A model generated the notes under the pieces. That model was given only the letters and a program-made list of their open reading frames with translations, was not told where the DNA came from and did no database searches. A stretch of DNA of 64,000 nt from Morella rubra (taxonomy: Eukaryota; Streptophyta; Magnoliopsida; Fagales; Myricaceae), in contig CM025849.1 of assembly GCA_003952965.2 (NCBI GenBank), forward strand, positions 19,146,843 through 19,210,842, read 5' to 3'. A program made the position numbers and the translations under genes. This document shows positions 23,401-33,192 of this stretch, one piece after another. Position 1 is the stretch's first letter. Each line of letters opens with the position of its first letter.

Positions 23401-24426
23401 TTTCTACTTTGAATAGGGACATGTACTTTTACGTGACCAAGATCTACCTCGATGTGGAGCAGTACATGGTAGTCCTGAAGATCCGCATTTGGGTCTTTGA
23501 AGACTTCCAAGTCCTAGTGGAGCATGAGCCCCACTAGTTTATGAAGGATTTTCCAACCCCCGGCATTATGGACCTCGGTTGGGTGCATGGGAGCTCCACC
23601 TGAACCAACTATTCCCTTTCCTTTTTCCCCAGCCTCGCCAGCAGAGGACCCACTAAGCATGCCAGTCAACAGCGTCATTGACCTCACCTCAGACACAGAG
23701 GATGAGGATTAGGGGTTAAGTTTTGCTTTAGCACCCCTCTAGTTAGTTATTTTCCTTTTCTTAAGTCAGCAGTGTTTCAACTGTTTTCGTCCTTGAAACA
23801 CGGTGATATAGGCTAGCGAGCTATAGGAAGCTCACATTTTTGTAAATTTAGGCCTATACTTTTGTAGTCCTCTCGAAGGACCCTCTTTTGTACTAAACCT
23901 GTTCATTATAAGGAAATGATGTATTTCTTCTTGTTGTCTCAATTTTACTAGTTTATTAAATTTCTCCAATTACATTTTAATCCTTTTAAATATTAATAAA
24001 TTTCCAACCTAAATCATTATTACAATTTTTCCTAATTAACGTGTAATTTATCCCGGCTTCGTATCTTATACGATTTCACCCATTTCGTTCCAATTTCTAA
24101 ACTAACTTACATCCTTTAATATTTTTAACGACTTTTCTTTTAAATCAAGAACAGTTGTAAAACAAGTCTTCCACTTAATAAATTCAAGGGCAATGAGCGA
24201 TTATAAGAGTTATCGTGCGATAATCCCCAAATTATGTGCATGCGATTCCTATACGCGAGCCGAGGGGGTAAGTACTAGCACGGGGTGTGACACTTAAATA
24301 TTTGAAATTACATGTTAATTAAATTTCAAGGTTTAGTTTGAATCTTGAAAATTTGTAGAAAAAATTTAAAATTCAAATATTATTATTATTATACAAAATC
24401 GACCCCGACAAATACTAATTTCTAGC
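20401..24426 (+). mobile_element. hAT-like element split by a gypsy LTR (copy B)
   Basis: CAGTGGCGGAGC starts at 20401. A C17 run lies at 20498-20514. The gypsy LTR 20588-24292 interrupts it as in copy A. Right border approximate. Confidence 0.4.
20588..24292 (+). mobile_element. 3.7-kb Ty3/gypsy-type solo LTR (copy B)
   Basis: TGTGATGCCCC..GGGGTGTGACA with CTTAA at 20583-20587 and 24293-24297. It is 45 bp shorter than copy A, mainly through a deletion in the purine-rich leader near 21360-21400. No coding capacity is recognised; frames such as 23085-23276 have no domain. Confidence 0.75.
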
Positions 24427-24597
24427 TCAATATCGGTGTTATCTCCCTATCTCTTACTCTTATTTATTGGTTTTATATTTGCTATTGTATTGTGCTAAAC
24501 TATCCTTGAATATTTATCTTGTTTTATTCTTGAAAACACTTTAATTTTTATAAGGACTCAATTCACCCCCCTTTGGGTTGTCAACTGGACTTACATA

Positions 24598-25018
24598 ATA
24601 GTTGGACTAAAACAAAATTAGTCGAATATGGAAGTCCAGAAGGACCAACATTCCAAAGTGGGCCTGCCCAATTGAGCCCGAAATTCAATATGGATTAGCC
24701 CAATTGGGCCCAACCCCAAAGAACCAATTTTTAGTCTCACATTGCTGAGAAATGAGAACTTTCTCCAATGAAACTCTTAGAGGTGAAGATTTTACTCATC
24801 CTAGAAAAAGCAATGTTTTTCAAGTGTTGGTTTTAAGCATTATTCGAACAGACTTTAGAAAGGCAACTAGCTTTGGTCCAAAATTTTCTGTAGAGCCCAC
24901 TCCGATATTCTGGTCAGGAGATCATGGAGAAGATCTTCGAGATGTAGAAGTAAAAGGTTTTAGCTTTTCTCAAATATGTTTTCTTTTATTAGAAATATGT
25001 TTTTGATATTTTTAGTTT
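24598..25018 (+). other. repeat-derived block with conserved 84-aa frame (copy B)
   Basis: Counterpart of 13004-13424 with the same frame at 24752-25006. It ends with the TTTTAGTTT target duplication (25010-25018). Confidence 0.4.
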
Positions 25019-26756
25019 GGGAAATTATATTTTAAAAAACTCACTCAATTTAAAATATATATATATATATATTTAGTTGCTAAGATTTTGTTGTTAGTAA
25101 AATAGGTCACCAAACTTAACTTCGTTATACTCATTTATCAGAAAACTTGTCACGTTGACTAAACCACAGTTCCCACCCAATTAGAATATGCCACGTTTTT
25201 TAAAAAATAAAATAAATAAAATCATAATTTAATACTCAAATTAAAATTTAAAAAAAAAGAAAAGAAAAAGAGAGAGAGAGAGAGAGACGGATTGGGGGAG
25301 TTTCCTGCCCCGACGCATGGCCTGGGGTGGAGGGGGATTCCTTCCCCGTCCAGCTGAGCAACTCTCAGGGGTGGTAGCAAAATAACTTCCTCGCCCCTTC
25401 ACAGTCATCTTCACATAACCATTTTGAAGGAATTCTCTCTATTATAGGGTTCTGGTTGATTTACCATAGAATTTGATGCGGAGAGCAAAATTGCTTTTAT
25501 ATTCTTCAAACGTCTTTGATGGGTTAGACATTTTTGGGCCCACTCGGTCAAGTCTAGCCCAAACAAAAAGCAGTCGTGCACAATGAATAGAGAAGCCTGA
25601 TGCCTATCTTGGATCTAAGGGCCGAAGTGCAGAATAGTCTAAATGACGATGATGTAAGCCTTCCAGACCTCTTCTGTAGTGCCAATCTTCACCAACTCCG
25701 AACAGGGAGCCTCTTCTGTACAAGATGCGCCTCATATGGCAAGTCCAATCAACAGTGTAAGGATATTTGAACAGGAGCCAAGAAGTTCCCTTGGATGAGT
25801 GCAAAGAAGTGCTAGGCCCAGTAGTCACTTCCCCCGTCCGCTTTGGCACACAGCGCCACTTCACTCGCATTTAAGGCAGTCGAAAATAAAATCAGGAAGT
25901 GATCGGAAGTGACACGAGATCTCCTTTCCCTCATCATGATTGACAAGATGACCAAAGTTTAAAAAACCCCTCCCCTGTGATTCAAAGGGACATGGTGGGT
26001 TCCTTTAATATATATATTTCGCTTTGAATGCTATTCTCAGGGAAAGACCAAAAACAAAAAGATATGAACCTGGCTTAATCACCAAAGGCTGATTCCACGA
26101 AGAAGTTACCTTCTCATCTTTTTCTTTGCAGGCTCCATTCTTAAGGAAGGATTCCTGCCGCTCGTCTCTAGCCCGTGAGGCCGAATTTTTCTTGTCTCAT
26201 CATTTTAATTAATTGTTTTTCTGGATCCATGACATTATCGTGGATGAATTTTCTATTTGGTTTTTTTTTTTTTACCTTTAAATTCAATGAAATAATCTCT
26301 GTGTTACTGATGCTATAAATTTGCTTTACCCGCAACACTATCCAGATTATTCTGAAGTTCTTGTTTGATAAAGTAAAGTGTAATTGGTTACGTTCTCTCT
26401 GTATTCACGGCTCAGGTGGAGGGGGAGGAATCCCTACCTCTACCGTGCTTGGGTTAGGGTGGAGAACTCCCTTCAATCTTTTTTTTTTTTATTTTTAAAT
26501 TTTTTAGAATTTTTAATTTTAATTTTTTTATTTATTTCAGATTTTAATTTTTTAATTTTCTTAAATGTTTACAATTGTTTAAATTTTTTATTTATATTTA
26601 ATGAAACATGTTCCGTTACAATTGGGTGGGATAAAATTTCTATTAAATGAGTCTAACAAAGTTAGGTTTGTTGATCTAATTTACTAATGACCTAAATTAT
26701 TATTTTTTTGAATCTAATGAGTTTTTTTAAATCGACGAGTGAAAATATATTTTCCC
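25019..26756. mobile_element. complete non-autonomous MULE, 1738 bp, 9-bp target duplication
   Basis: Mutator-like elements have long terminal inverted repeats and 9-bp target duplications. Here TTTTAGTTT flanks both sides exactly (25010-25018 and 26757-26765). The ends are GGGAAATTATATTTT and, inverted, GGGAAAATATATTTTC. The arms are about 400 bp long but diverged, with an (AG)n run in the left and T-rich tracts in the right; both carry a GC-rich 'gtggaggggga' block near their inner ends. The middle (25440-26330) holds an 88-aa frame of unknown origin. There is no transposase. The right breakpoint of the tandem duplication (26663) falls inside the right arm. Confidence 0.85.
25604..25870 (-). 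CDS. 88-aa ORF of unknown function inside the MULE (copy B)
   Basis: Identical in translation to the frame at 14010-14276. It lies between the MULE arms and no domain is recognised; see the copy A entry for the alternative frame seen in copy C. Confidence 0.15.
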   Translation of the reverse strand: MRVKWRCVPKRTGEVTTGPSTSLHSSKGTSWLLFKYPYTVDWTCHMRRILYRRGSLFGVGEDWHYRRGLEGLHHRHLDYSALRPLDPR

Positions 26757-26765
26757 TTTTAGTTT

Positions 26766-27463
26766 TGCTTTAATTTGTTAAGCATATTGTAGAGTAGTAG
26801 ATCTTTAATTTTCTGATGCGCTAAGTATATTAGATCTATATTTCCTTCACTTCTTTTATTTGGAATGATGACAAAAGCGTGGAAAAATTGCCCCGGATCA
26901 ACTAAGAATAAAAATGATCACATAGAGATTTTGGGAATACTTCAAATAGGTTTTGATGGTTTCAAGAATTCAAAAAAAAAGAAGTTATTTTTTGAAATTA
27001 CATGTTTCTTCAAAGGAAAGATATTAATAATGCAATATTTTTCTCTAAAAATTAAGTGAGAAAATATTCAACTTTAATGGTCTCTCTAAAAAATCTCTCA
27101 ACATATTAAATAGAGGGTTGATGATGCAATATTTTTCTCAGTGATTTTGAGGTGGTTAAAATTTTGAAATATGAGAGTTAGTGAAAAAATAAATATAGTT
27201 TATGAGAGTTAGTGAAAAATGAAGAGAAATAAGTTTTGAATGAATATTATAATAAAAATAATAATTTATGAGAAGAGAGATTATTTTATAATTTTTTTAA
27301 TTAGAGGTCAAAATTGCACTTTCTCTACAAATCCCCGAAGACTCACATAGTAGATTGTGGTATTGTGAAAATATCTATAATGTGTTAAAAAATAATACTG
27401 CCCATAGACTATTTTAGACTTACATTGACACTTATTCTTCCAATTATGGAATTGTGCAATATT
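26766..27463. other. ancestral right flank of the duplicated segment
   Basis: No gene. The stretch up to about 27316 reappears in inverted and scrambled form at 45772-46890, which shows that it was next to the segment before copy C was made. 27120-27320 belongs to a MITE-like family also seen at 27464-27630, 29755-29947 and 45772-45930 (words gagagattattttataatttttt and aatattataataaaa). Confidence 0.55.
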
Positions 27464-29950
27464 GGTGGTGTTCAGGGTGGAAATTTCCACCCCTAAAATT
27501 TCTACACTCATTAAAAAATTATAAAATAATTTCTCTTTTTATTAATTTTTTATTTTTTATTATGATATTCATTTAAATCTTATATTTTTTCATATTTTCA
27601 TCAAATCCCATAAAATATCTTTACGAAACACCAGCAGAAAAAAGAAAAGAAAAAAAAAGGGAAGCATGTAAAAAAGTACAGAAGACGAAAAGCTTTTGTA
27701 TTTATTTTTCAACGGAGATGGAAGCGGAGGGAGAAAAAAAAAAAGGTCGACGACGATTAGAAGGTGGCGCAGCAAGAGAGGGAATCTACGAATCATGGCG
27801 GAAACAGAAGAAGCGGCGTCGTTTCGAACTCATAAACTATTACGTGTAGATGGACCGATTCGAAGAGAAGAAAGCGGAATGCTCTTCCTCCGACTTCGAC
27901 AGAAACCTCAACCCCCGTAAGTTCTCTCGATTTCTCAGACAGGCCCCAGTCGCCTGCACATGATAATAAGAAGAAGAAAAAGAAGAAGAGTAAGAGTAGT
28001 GCTTGTGATAAGGGTGTAGAACAACTAGAAGAATCTTGGCTGGTTTCGCCGGCGGGATTCAGGGGGTCATATGATCCTCCGACTAAAGACAATGTGTCAA
28101 ATGGGATTGAAAAGGAGCCAAATGGTAGCAAGAAAAGCAAAAAAGGAAACACCAATGGCCGGATAAAAAAAGAGAGAGGGATGGGAAGGATAAAAAGCAG
28201 AAAACGAAACACAATTGTTAATCACTCGGTAAAAATGTTAATTTATCTACTGAAATAATTGCAACTACTGGGGAATCAGTTTTTGCGGAGAACATTAGTA
28301 GTGATGAAAAGCAGAGGAAGACTAAGAAGAAAAAGAATAAGGGAAGGGAGAAAAGGGATGATAAAAGTAGCAACAAGTTTATCGGGCCCGCCGAGATTTC
28401 ACTGCACTTGCAGGAGGCCAATATAACTGATGAGGATGTAGTGGTCAAAATGGAAATGCAAAGAGGAGAAAAAAGAAAAGCAACAAGGTGCTAGGAAAGG
28501 GGGATAAGGACTTCCATTCAGATAGGTATGAAAGAGAATCCGATTGCCCAACAAGGAGTGAGATTAGTCCCTCTGCTGGAAGTTTATGCAATGGAGTTTT
28601 GAAGCTTGAGAATGCCCTTTCTCAATAAATTTACGAGAGCAATTGCATGACCAAGAACTCAAGGGATGGTCAGCTTGATGGGGGGAGAAGAAATCTAGAG
28701 AGGAACCCATTGCCTTTGATGGTGGCAGGCGCGTAGCTGAGGAAAAAGCACAGCAAAGTGGTCTACAAAAAGAAGAAGAGGTACGGGAAAATTTCTACAA
28801 GTTATAAAGATTGGTCGTTGCAAGCGACAGAGAAGAAATGAAAAACAGCAAACTGCTGCTCCAGTTGAACTTCGAAAGGTCTCCCCATACTTCCGGGGGT
28901 CAACTTGTCAAGCGGTGCAGAATGATGGTAATAGGACACAAATGAAACCAACAAGACCCCGTGCAAAAACATCCTTCGCTGAAGGTCTCCCCCTACTTCC
29001 AGAAGATGCCCAAAGAAGAAGAAAATGCAGGTGGTGTAGTGTCGGAAGGTAAAAGGGGGTCTAGAAAACCTATTGGAATTAGGACTGTTTATCTGCCTCT
29101 GAGAAGCTGGATGATGCTTATCGAAGAAAATGTCCAGATAACATGTGGAAGCCTCCGCGATCCGAGCATGGTCTACTCCAAGAGGATCACGCCCATGATC
29201 CTTGGAGGGTATTGATCATATGTATGCTCCTAAATAGGACAACTGGTTTGCAGGTATTTTTTATTCCTCTTCTGTTTCTTTGTTCTAATTAGTAATCAAT
29301 TGTTCTTTCTTTCTTTTGTAGAGCTGATCAATTCTTCATATCATATTTAGCTTTTGTACGGCCATTGCTATAACTGTATCATATTGTTTGAAGCAATGGT
29401 TTTAAGATGTTAGAAATTTGCCATCCTTTCTACAATATGTGATAACTTTGTTATGGGAGCTGCCAAATTTATGTCAGATGAGGGAGAAACTACAGCTTTT
29501 TAGACCCCAAAATGGATCTATAAGAGCCCTTTCAGTGACCTATAATGAAGTCTACTACACTAACCAATAAAGAGTGTAGTAGACTAACTGCATCATTTGT
29601 ATTATGGTTTATTAGATGATCCAACATACTTACCTTCTGGCTTTGCTTGATTATTTTCCACTGTATTATATCCAGGGTGGTACCAAAATCTTGCTAATTG
29701 GAATTTTTAACCTGTCTCTAATATGATTGTATATTTGATGGGAGTGAAAATTTTGGGGATTAGAAATTTTGTTTTGGGTTTGTGAAAAAGTAAAGATATT
29801 TTACAGAATTTGATGAAAAAGTGAAGAGAGAGAAGATTTAAATAAATATTATAATAAAAAAGAATAAATTAAGGAGGAGAGAGAGATTATTTTATAATTT
29901 TTTAATGTGGGTAGAAATTTTGGGAAATTTCCACCCCCGAACACCACCAT
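27464..29950. repeat. inverted MITE-like repeats bracketing the MBD4-like 5' exons
   Basis: ggtggtgttcagggtggaaa at 27464 returns inverted at 29930-29947 (ttccacccccgaacaccacc). Similarity extends about 150-170 bp inward on each side, to about 27630 and 29775. Both outer flanks read ATT. They may be the two ends of one element that carries the gene fragment, or two MITE copies in opposite orientation. The presence of further family members nearby favours the second reading. Confidence 0.5.
27795..29253 (+). pseudogene. MBD4L: MBD4-like DNA glycosylase, 5' half, several frameshifts
   Basis: An ATG at 27795 opens a short frame; another at 27850 starts MDRFEEKKAE. Downstream, Lys-rich segments typical of the long disordered N-terminus of plant MBD4-like proteins are spread over different frames (27950-28480). 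Two KVSPYF words occur at about 28876 and 28982. From 29092 to 29253 one frame encodes DDAYRRKCPDNMWKPPRSE, LLQEDHAHDPWRVLIICMLL and NRTTGLQ and ends at a donor (cag|gtattt). This is the entry of the glycosylase domain; the expected next exon is what lies at 3513 and 15171. It is not found downstream here. Frameshifts and stops at 28495 and 28626 indicate a pseudogene. The minus-strand Phe/Leu-rich ORFs are shadows of the Lys-rich coding strand. Confidence 0.8.
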
Positions 29951-31946
29951 TGATGTCTATTGAGACCAATGATTCTCTTATTTCTTCTGCTGCCGTAACA
30001 CTTCTGTCGTGGATATAGACTGTTGCTGTTCAGAACTGTACTAGCTTGTTAACAATGAGAATCTGTTTATTTCTAATGTTCTTTTTGACATTTATCTGGT
30101 AGCCATTATTGGGTACAGATCTTCTGTTCTTTTTTAATGATTGCGAACATATTTCTTGGTATGAACCTTCATTACCAAAATGCAGTCCCATTTTTTGCCT
30201 GCCTATTTTCTGTATCTTTCTGTGAATGTTCTTCATAGTTCGAATGTGTTTTTTGTCGCTTTGGGTTCTAGCATTGTCCATTTTGTTCCCAAAAATGCAT
30301 TAGGCACTGCCTGATGTTATATGTCTTTCCAGAATGAGATTCTAGTGGGATTGTACGACTCTAGTTAGTTGTTGGTTTACATTTTACAGTACATGAATGA
30401 ATTTGTTGGAAAATTGTCAAACAGCCATTCGGGTTTTGATTATTAATTTTCTTCCGAAGTCTCCAATTTTGTTAGTCAACTCCCTGTGCTGCTCTAACTT
30501 TCATTTAGATACTTTTGTTCCTATGCTGTTATCTTTACTAGAAGATCACAATTTGGCTATGCCTGATACAGGGAAAATGATAAACAACTAACGCAAGGGG
30601 AGAGAAAGAAAAGAAAGAAATAAATGAATGAATAAACTCGGCTTTACTACCTTAGACTGCCATCTCTTTTTTCAGGAAAAAAAAAAAGGAAAGAAGAATA
30701 AGGGTTAATCTTTGTTTTACCACCTTAAACTATGTTCTTTATTAAATGCACAGCCAACTACAATTCAATTCAATTCACCTCCTAAATCAAGTTTCTTTTC
30801 CAAGTTACCTCTTCTGTAAGGAGTTAGCAAGACTTGCTCATTGGAGGTCTCCTTAGAAAGCCCATTTTATGAAATCTATGAGAGATTAAAAAAAAAAAAA
30901 AGGTGCAGATGCTTTATTTATCACCAAGTAGAGATGAATACTATATTGTTGTGTGCAGTGATAGATAAGCTGGTTTTTATAAAGAAAGCACCACGAGCCA
31001 CAGGGTCTATTTTCTTGATTGAACCTCCTTTCATTCTTAATAATCAAACAGTATGACATTCATGTCAAGCATTTAAGCAAACATTCATGCCTTAACCATT
31101 ATCATGGATGGTTGCATGCTCCAAGGTTGCCCTTAAAGAATGTCCCTAAATATTTTTTAGAAGTAACTTATCAAAAAATAAAATTTTAAAAAAGTAGTAT
31201 ATCTTGCAGCACTATTCCTTACATACCGGTTTTATGATTTCAAAATATTCAAAATTTTACCCACGCTATGTAAAAACCATGAAATCCCTCCTTTTTGTTA
31301 AGAGGAAATGCTTTGAATTGGTTACAAAGAGGGGGGAACGGAGGCATGGAGATGTGAATTGGTGAAAAGGATGAAATATATTGTTTGAACCGGTGTTGTT
31401 TATGGGAGACGCATGTTTAGGTAGTTAATCTTCTGTTTTTTACATAAGTTAATAGCCAGCAGATATGTCTTATGTTTGTTTGGCTTTACGACGGCCAGGA
31501 ACATGCAGTTCTAGTTGGTGGGGAAATTATGGAAGGATAGATGATAGACATCGTGCTACTCGTTCTTGTTTCCTTCATGCATTTGGTTGGTAGGAGATAG
31601 CCAGACCTCTGATGGCATAGAACGTAGCTTCTGCTGCCTCTCCTTTTTGTTTTTGTTTCTATTTTAAATTATCTTCTGTGATCTGTTGTACTTCCTTTTC
31701 TTAGGAGTCCGGATAAAATTAGCGTTTTTGTAGAAAGTAATTAGCTCCCTCTTTGTGACTTCCACTAGAAATTGACTAACAGCTGGTGTTTGGCTTAGGT
31801 GGCCCCCCCTTTTCTACCTTTGCTTGTTCTTCCTTTAGTCAAGGGTGGAAACAATTTATAGCGACTGGATAACCAGTGAATCTTGCAAAATCATATTTTC
31901 TGCACAAATCCTGCTGAAATGTTTTGTTAGTGTATACATATGAGTC
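29254..31946. other. intron-like stretch, no gene recognised
   Basis: It follows the splice donor at 29253 and contains no glycosylase exon that I can find by reading for the CPDAKAA or LHGVG words. It includes the inverted MITE-like copy at 29755-29947, A-rich and T-rich runs and several ORFs of 60-83 codons without domains. Diverged intron sequence of the MBD4-like locus plus insertions is the likely content. Confidence 0.45.
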
Positions 31947-31954
31947 TGAGGACA

Positions 31955-32368
31955 CAGTGGCGGAACCATTATCTCTGGCAAAATGTCCTACGTAATGCCT
32001 TTTGGGACTGAAATTAAGGCTGTCCTTACGCTTGCCTTCGTATGGCGGAAGATGTCCCATCGTAAAGGCAGTCGTAAAATCTGAGGATTCATTTCTTTTT
32101 GTTTGTCACTTTTTGAATATAGTATGGACACAGTCACATGAAAATATACAAAAAAACACCAAACAGAGACAAATTTTCTGACTCACATTTAGATTTAACT
32201 CTGTCTCCCACATAAATAAGCAAAATCAACAAATAGAAAGTAGTCATTTACAAAATGAAATTCATATTCCAGCATTTAGAGTAGTATGTAGAGAACAGGC
32301 TAAATACTCTTCCAGATTGGGCTTAAGATGGGCTGTAAGGACAAATATGCCATGTCGTTCCGCCACTG
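31955..32368. mobile_element. hAT-type MITE-like insertion, 414 bp, 8-bp target duplication
   Basis: The ends CAGTGGCGGAAC and, inverted, CAGTGGCGGAAC match over 12 bp. TGAGGACA flanks both sides (31947-31954, 32369-32376). An 8-bp duplication and CAGTGGCG-type ends point to the hAT superfamily. Unusually, 31966-32060 inside the element is a further copy of part of the RNase H-like sequence (tttgggactgaaattaaggc, atggcggaagatg). Confidence 0.75.
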
Positions 32369-33192
32369 TGAGGACATCCATTATCTCTGCTGTCCTTTAT
32401 GGCGGAAGATGCCCATTGGCTGTCAGTTTATTTTGAAGGGGACTCTTTGGATCATTTGGCACTATGCAGATTGTAAGGCTTGCCATGATATTCTGTCTTT
32501 GCACCCAAACTGGAATTTGACTTGGGTTCCCAGAATTGCCTTGCTCACAAGATTGCCAAGTGGGCGGTGCAGACTCGAGGATCGGGGAGCATAGCTGCAG
32601 CTGACATTCCTTTTATTTTAAACTGTGATTGGCTCTATAAGCCACCTCAAGTTGTATTTTTGACTCGAGTGGTTACCCTTTGCTTGGAAAAATAAAAAGT
32701 ACACCTATTCCAACTTTGAAAAAGCTTCCTCGTTTCCTTGTAGCTTGTCCACCGCTGGCTTCTTGAGGTGATTTGTCTCCCATGTCCCCTATCTTTTGGA
32801 GAAAACAGAAAGGAAAAGAAAATAGGCTGGACTTTCATGGTTGCAGAAAAAAGCTTCAGCGATGCTAGGAGTTGTCGGGAAAAATTCGACAGTGCGTAGG
32901 CCCTTCATCACGGTTTTAGAGTTTTACCTCTGCAAACTCTTCTATGCTTGTAATGGGTGCGCCATAAACAAGCTTGCTGCAACGAGATGGCTAAACAGTG
33001 TTTCCTTTATCGCGGTTAGCACCGCCACCGCTAATGTTTGCTTCGGACTTATTATTAGAATATTACTGCAAACGAAAAGTTGTAATAATAAAGGCAATGT
33101 TTGCCATTTGCAGATTAGATGGTTGTTGATTTCATCATTGATTATCTCACAACCACCAAACGACGAGGACAATGATTATTAAAAAAAAAAAA
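32369..33192 (+). pseudogene. RNase H-like domain, third and decayed copy
   Basis: From tgaggacatccattatctct the sequence follows the RNase H-like ORF of copies A and B but lacks about 45 bp (the WDEIKAALMACR segment) and a second block before DCKACHDILSLHPNWNLTWV. The end (VPR..LLTRLPSGRCR) is frameshifted. Downstream sequence is shared with 6040-6360 up to about 32950, then differs; an A12 run lies at 33181-33192. It is older than copies A and B and cannot encode a domain. Confidence 0.7.

Larger units (their letters stand above)
15072..26663 (+). repeat. tandem segmental duplication, copy B (11.59 kb)
   Basis: Second unit of the direct duplication. It ends at gtctaacaaagtt and continues without a break into aggtttgttgatc, the rest of the MULE, so its right flank is the original one. 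It is about 66 bp shorter than copy A through many small indels (for example near 15710, 19300 and 21370). Confidence 0.95.

Noticed and set aside
27793-28448. Two Phe/Leu/Ser-rich minus-strand frames (139 and 76 codons)
   Set aside because: They are the antisense of the Lys-rich N-terminal region of the MBD4-like pseudogene.
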